Shown: piece after piece, positions 63,917 to 64,000 of the stretch
How the letters are laid out: each line of letters begins with the position of its first letter
How positions within the stretch are numbered: the first letter of the stretch is position 1
Source of the DNA: Sandaracinaceae bacterium
GTDB taxonomy: Bacteria; Myxococcota_A; Polyangia; Polyangiales; Houyiibacteriaceae
Assembly: GCA_020633075.1 (NCBI GenBank)
Contig: JACKEI010000006.1
Span: forward strand, 277,589 to 341,588
Length of the DNA stretch: 64,000 nt
Direction of reading: 5' to 3'
Program-made: the position numbers and the translations under genes
The notes under the pieces: model-generated
Database searches by the model: none
What the model saw: the letters and a program-made list of their open reading frames with translations, nothing else
Told to the model about the DNA's origin: nothing

Positions 63917-64000
63917 ATGAAGCTCTCCGCGGCCGAGCTGGAGGCTGCTTTCGGCAAGCTGTTGGCTGCCTTGGGGCGCGGCCTGGATGAGGCGGGGGCA
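63917..64000 (+). CDS. Possible gene start running off the window
   Basis: An ATG with GGAGGC 6 nt upstream opens a frame (MKLSAAELEAAFGKLLAALG...) that continues past the end of the window. The pattern looks amphipathic helical. Only 28 codons are visible, so this is tentative. Confidence 0.35.
   Translation, partial: MKLSAAELEAAFGKLLAALGRGLDEAGA

Overview
The window is very GC-rich and densely coded (about 57 genes, few gaps over 200 bases). It looks like chromosome of a myxobacterium-like bacterium (Myxococcota, perhaps Polyangiales/Sandaracinaceae). The signs are three Hanks-type Ser/Thr kinases, FHA proteins including a sigma-54 activator, a FecR/LysM envelope protein, many lipoproteins and outer-membrane barrels with Pro/Ala-rich linkers, and a MYXO-CTERM-like tail. 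This is inference from gene content; there is no rRNA to confirm it. I see no tRNA, rRNA, CRISPR array, prophage or insertion sequence.

Layout. 0.1-3.4 kb: an operon of a tandem DUF35 protein and two SCP2/Ltp-like thiolases, ending in a 38-aa membrane protein. 3.5-5.4 kb: a SUKH-like protein, a short helical protein and a DEDDh exonuclease. 5.4-13.6 kb: mostly envelope or unknown genes, with an ECF sigma factor that has a long C-terminal extension. 13.8-16.1 kb: an NTF2-like protein, a SpoIIAA-like protein, a methyltransferase and a small membrane protein, then glmS. 18.0-20.3 kb: an OmpR-type two-component pair. 20.4-23.8 kb: a diiron ferritin-like protein, a MerR regulator and a ferredoxin-fused reductase under one strong promoter that overlaps a dyad. 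24-29.8 kb: a sugar epimerase, a PEGA-tailed kinase, DUF1415, rhomboid, CobU, and a signal-peptidase-like protein lacking both catalytic residues.

29.9-38.8 kb is a signalling block. Four minus-strand genes joined by 4-nt overlaps encode an outer-membrane barrel, an adenylate cyclase with an external sensor, a Ser/Thr kinase with a receiver-like tail, and a LysM-FecR-barrel protein. Divergent to them are an FHA-sigma-54 activator and another kinase. They could carry an envelope signal to cAMP, phosphorylation and sigma-54 transcription.

38.8-47.4 kb: an OmpA protein, an HTTM (gamma-carboxylase-like) membrane pair, a 37-aa membrane protein, a barrel protein, a MYXO-CTERM protein, a SlyD-like FKBP and a lipoprotein. 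47.4-52.9 kb: FtsK, a structured leader or ncRNA, a HEAT-like lipoprotein, and a ribbon-helix-helix/FHA fusion. 52.9-64 kb: an acetate kinase-PduL fusion, a cysteine-less glutaredoxin, DUF1295, ilvA, a LysR/NAD(P)-reductase divergent pair, MgtC/DUF4010, phosphofructokinase, dbpA and an orphan excisionase-like protein.

A recurrent feature on both strands is a TA(G/C)nnT box ending 6-12 nt before the start codon, usually with no Shine-Dalgarno sequence. This suggests many leaderless or very short-leader messages.
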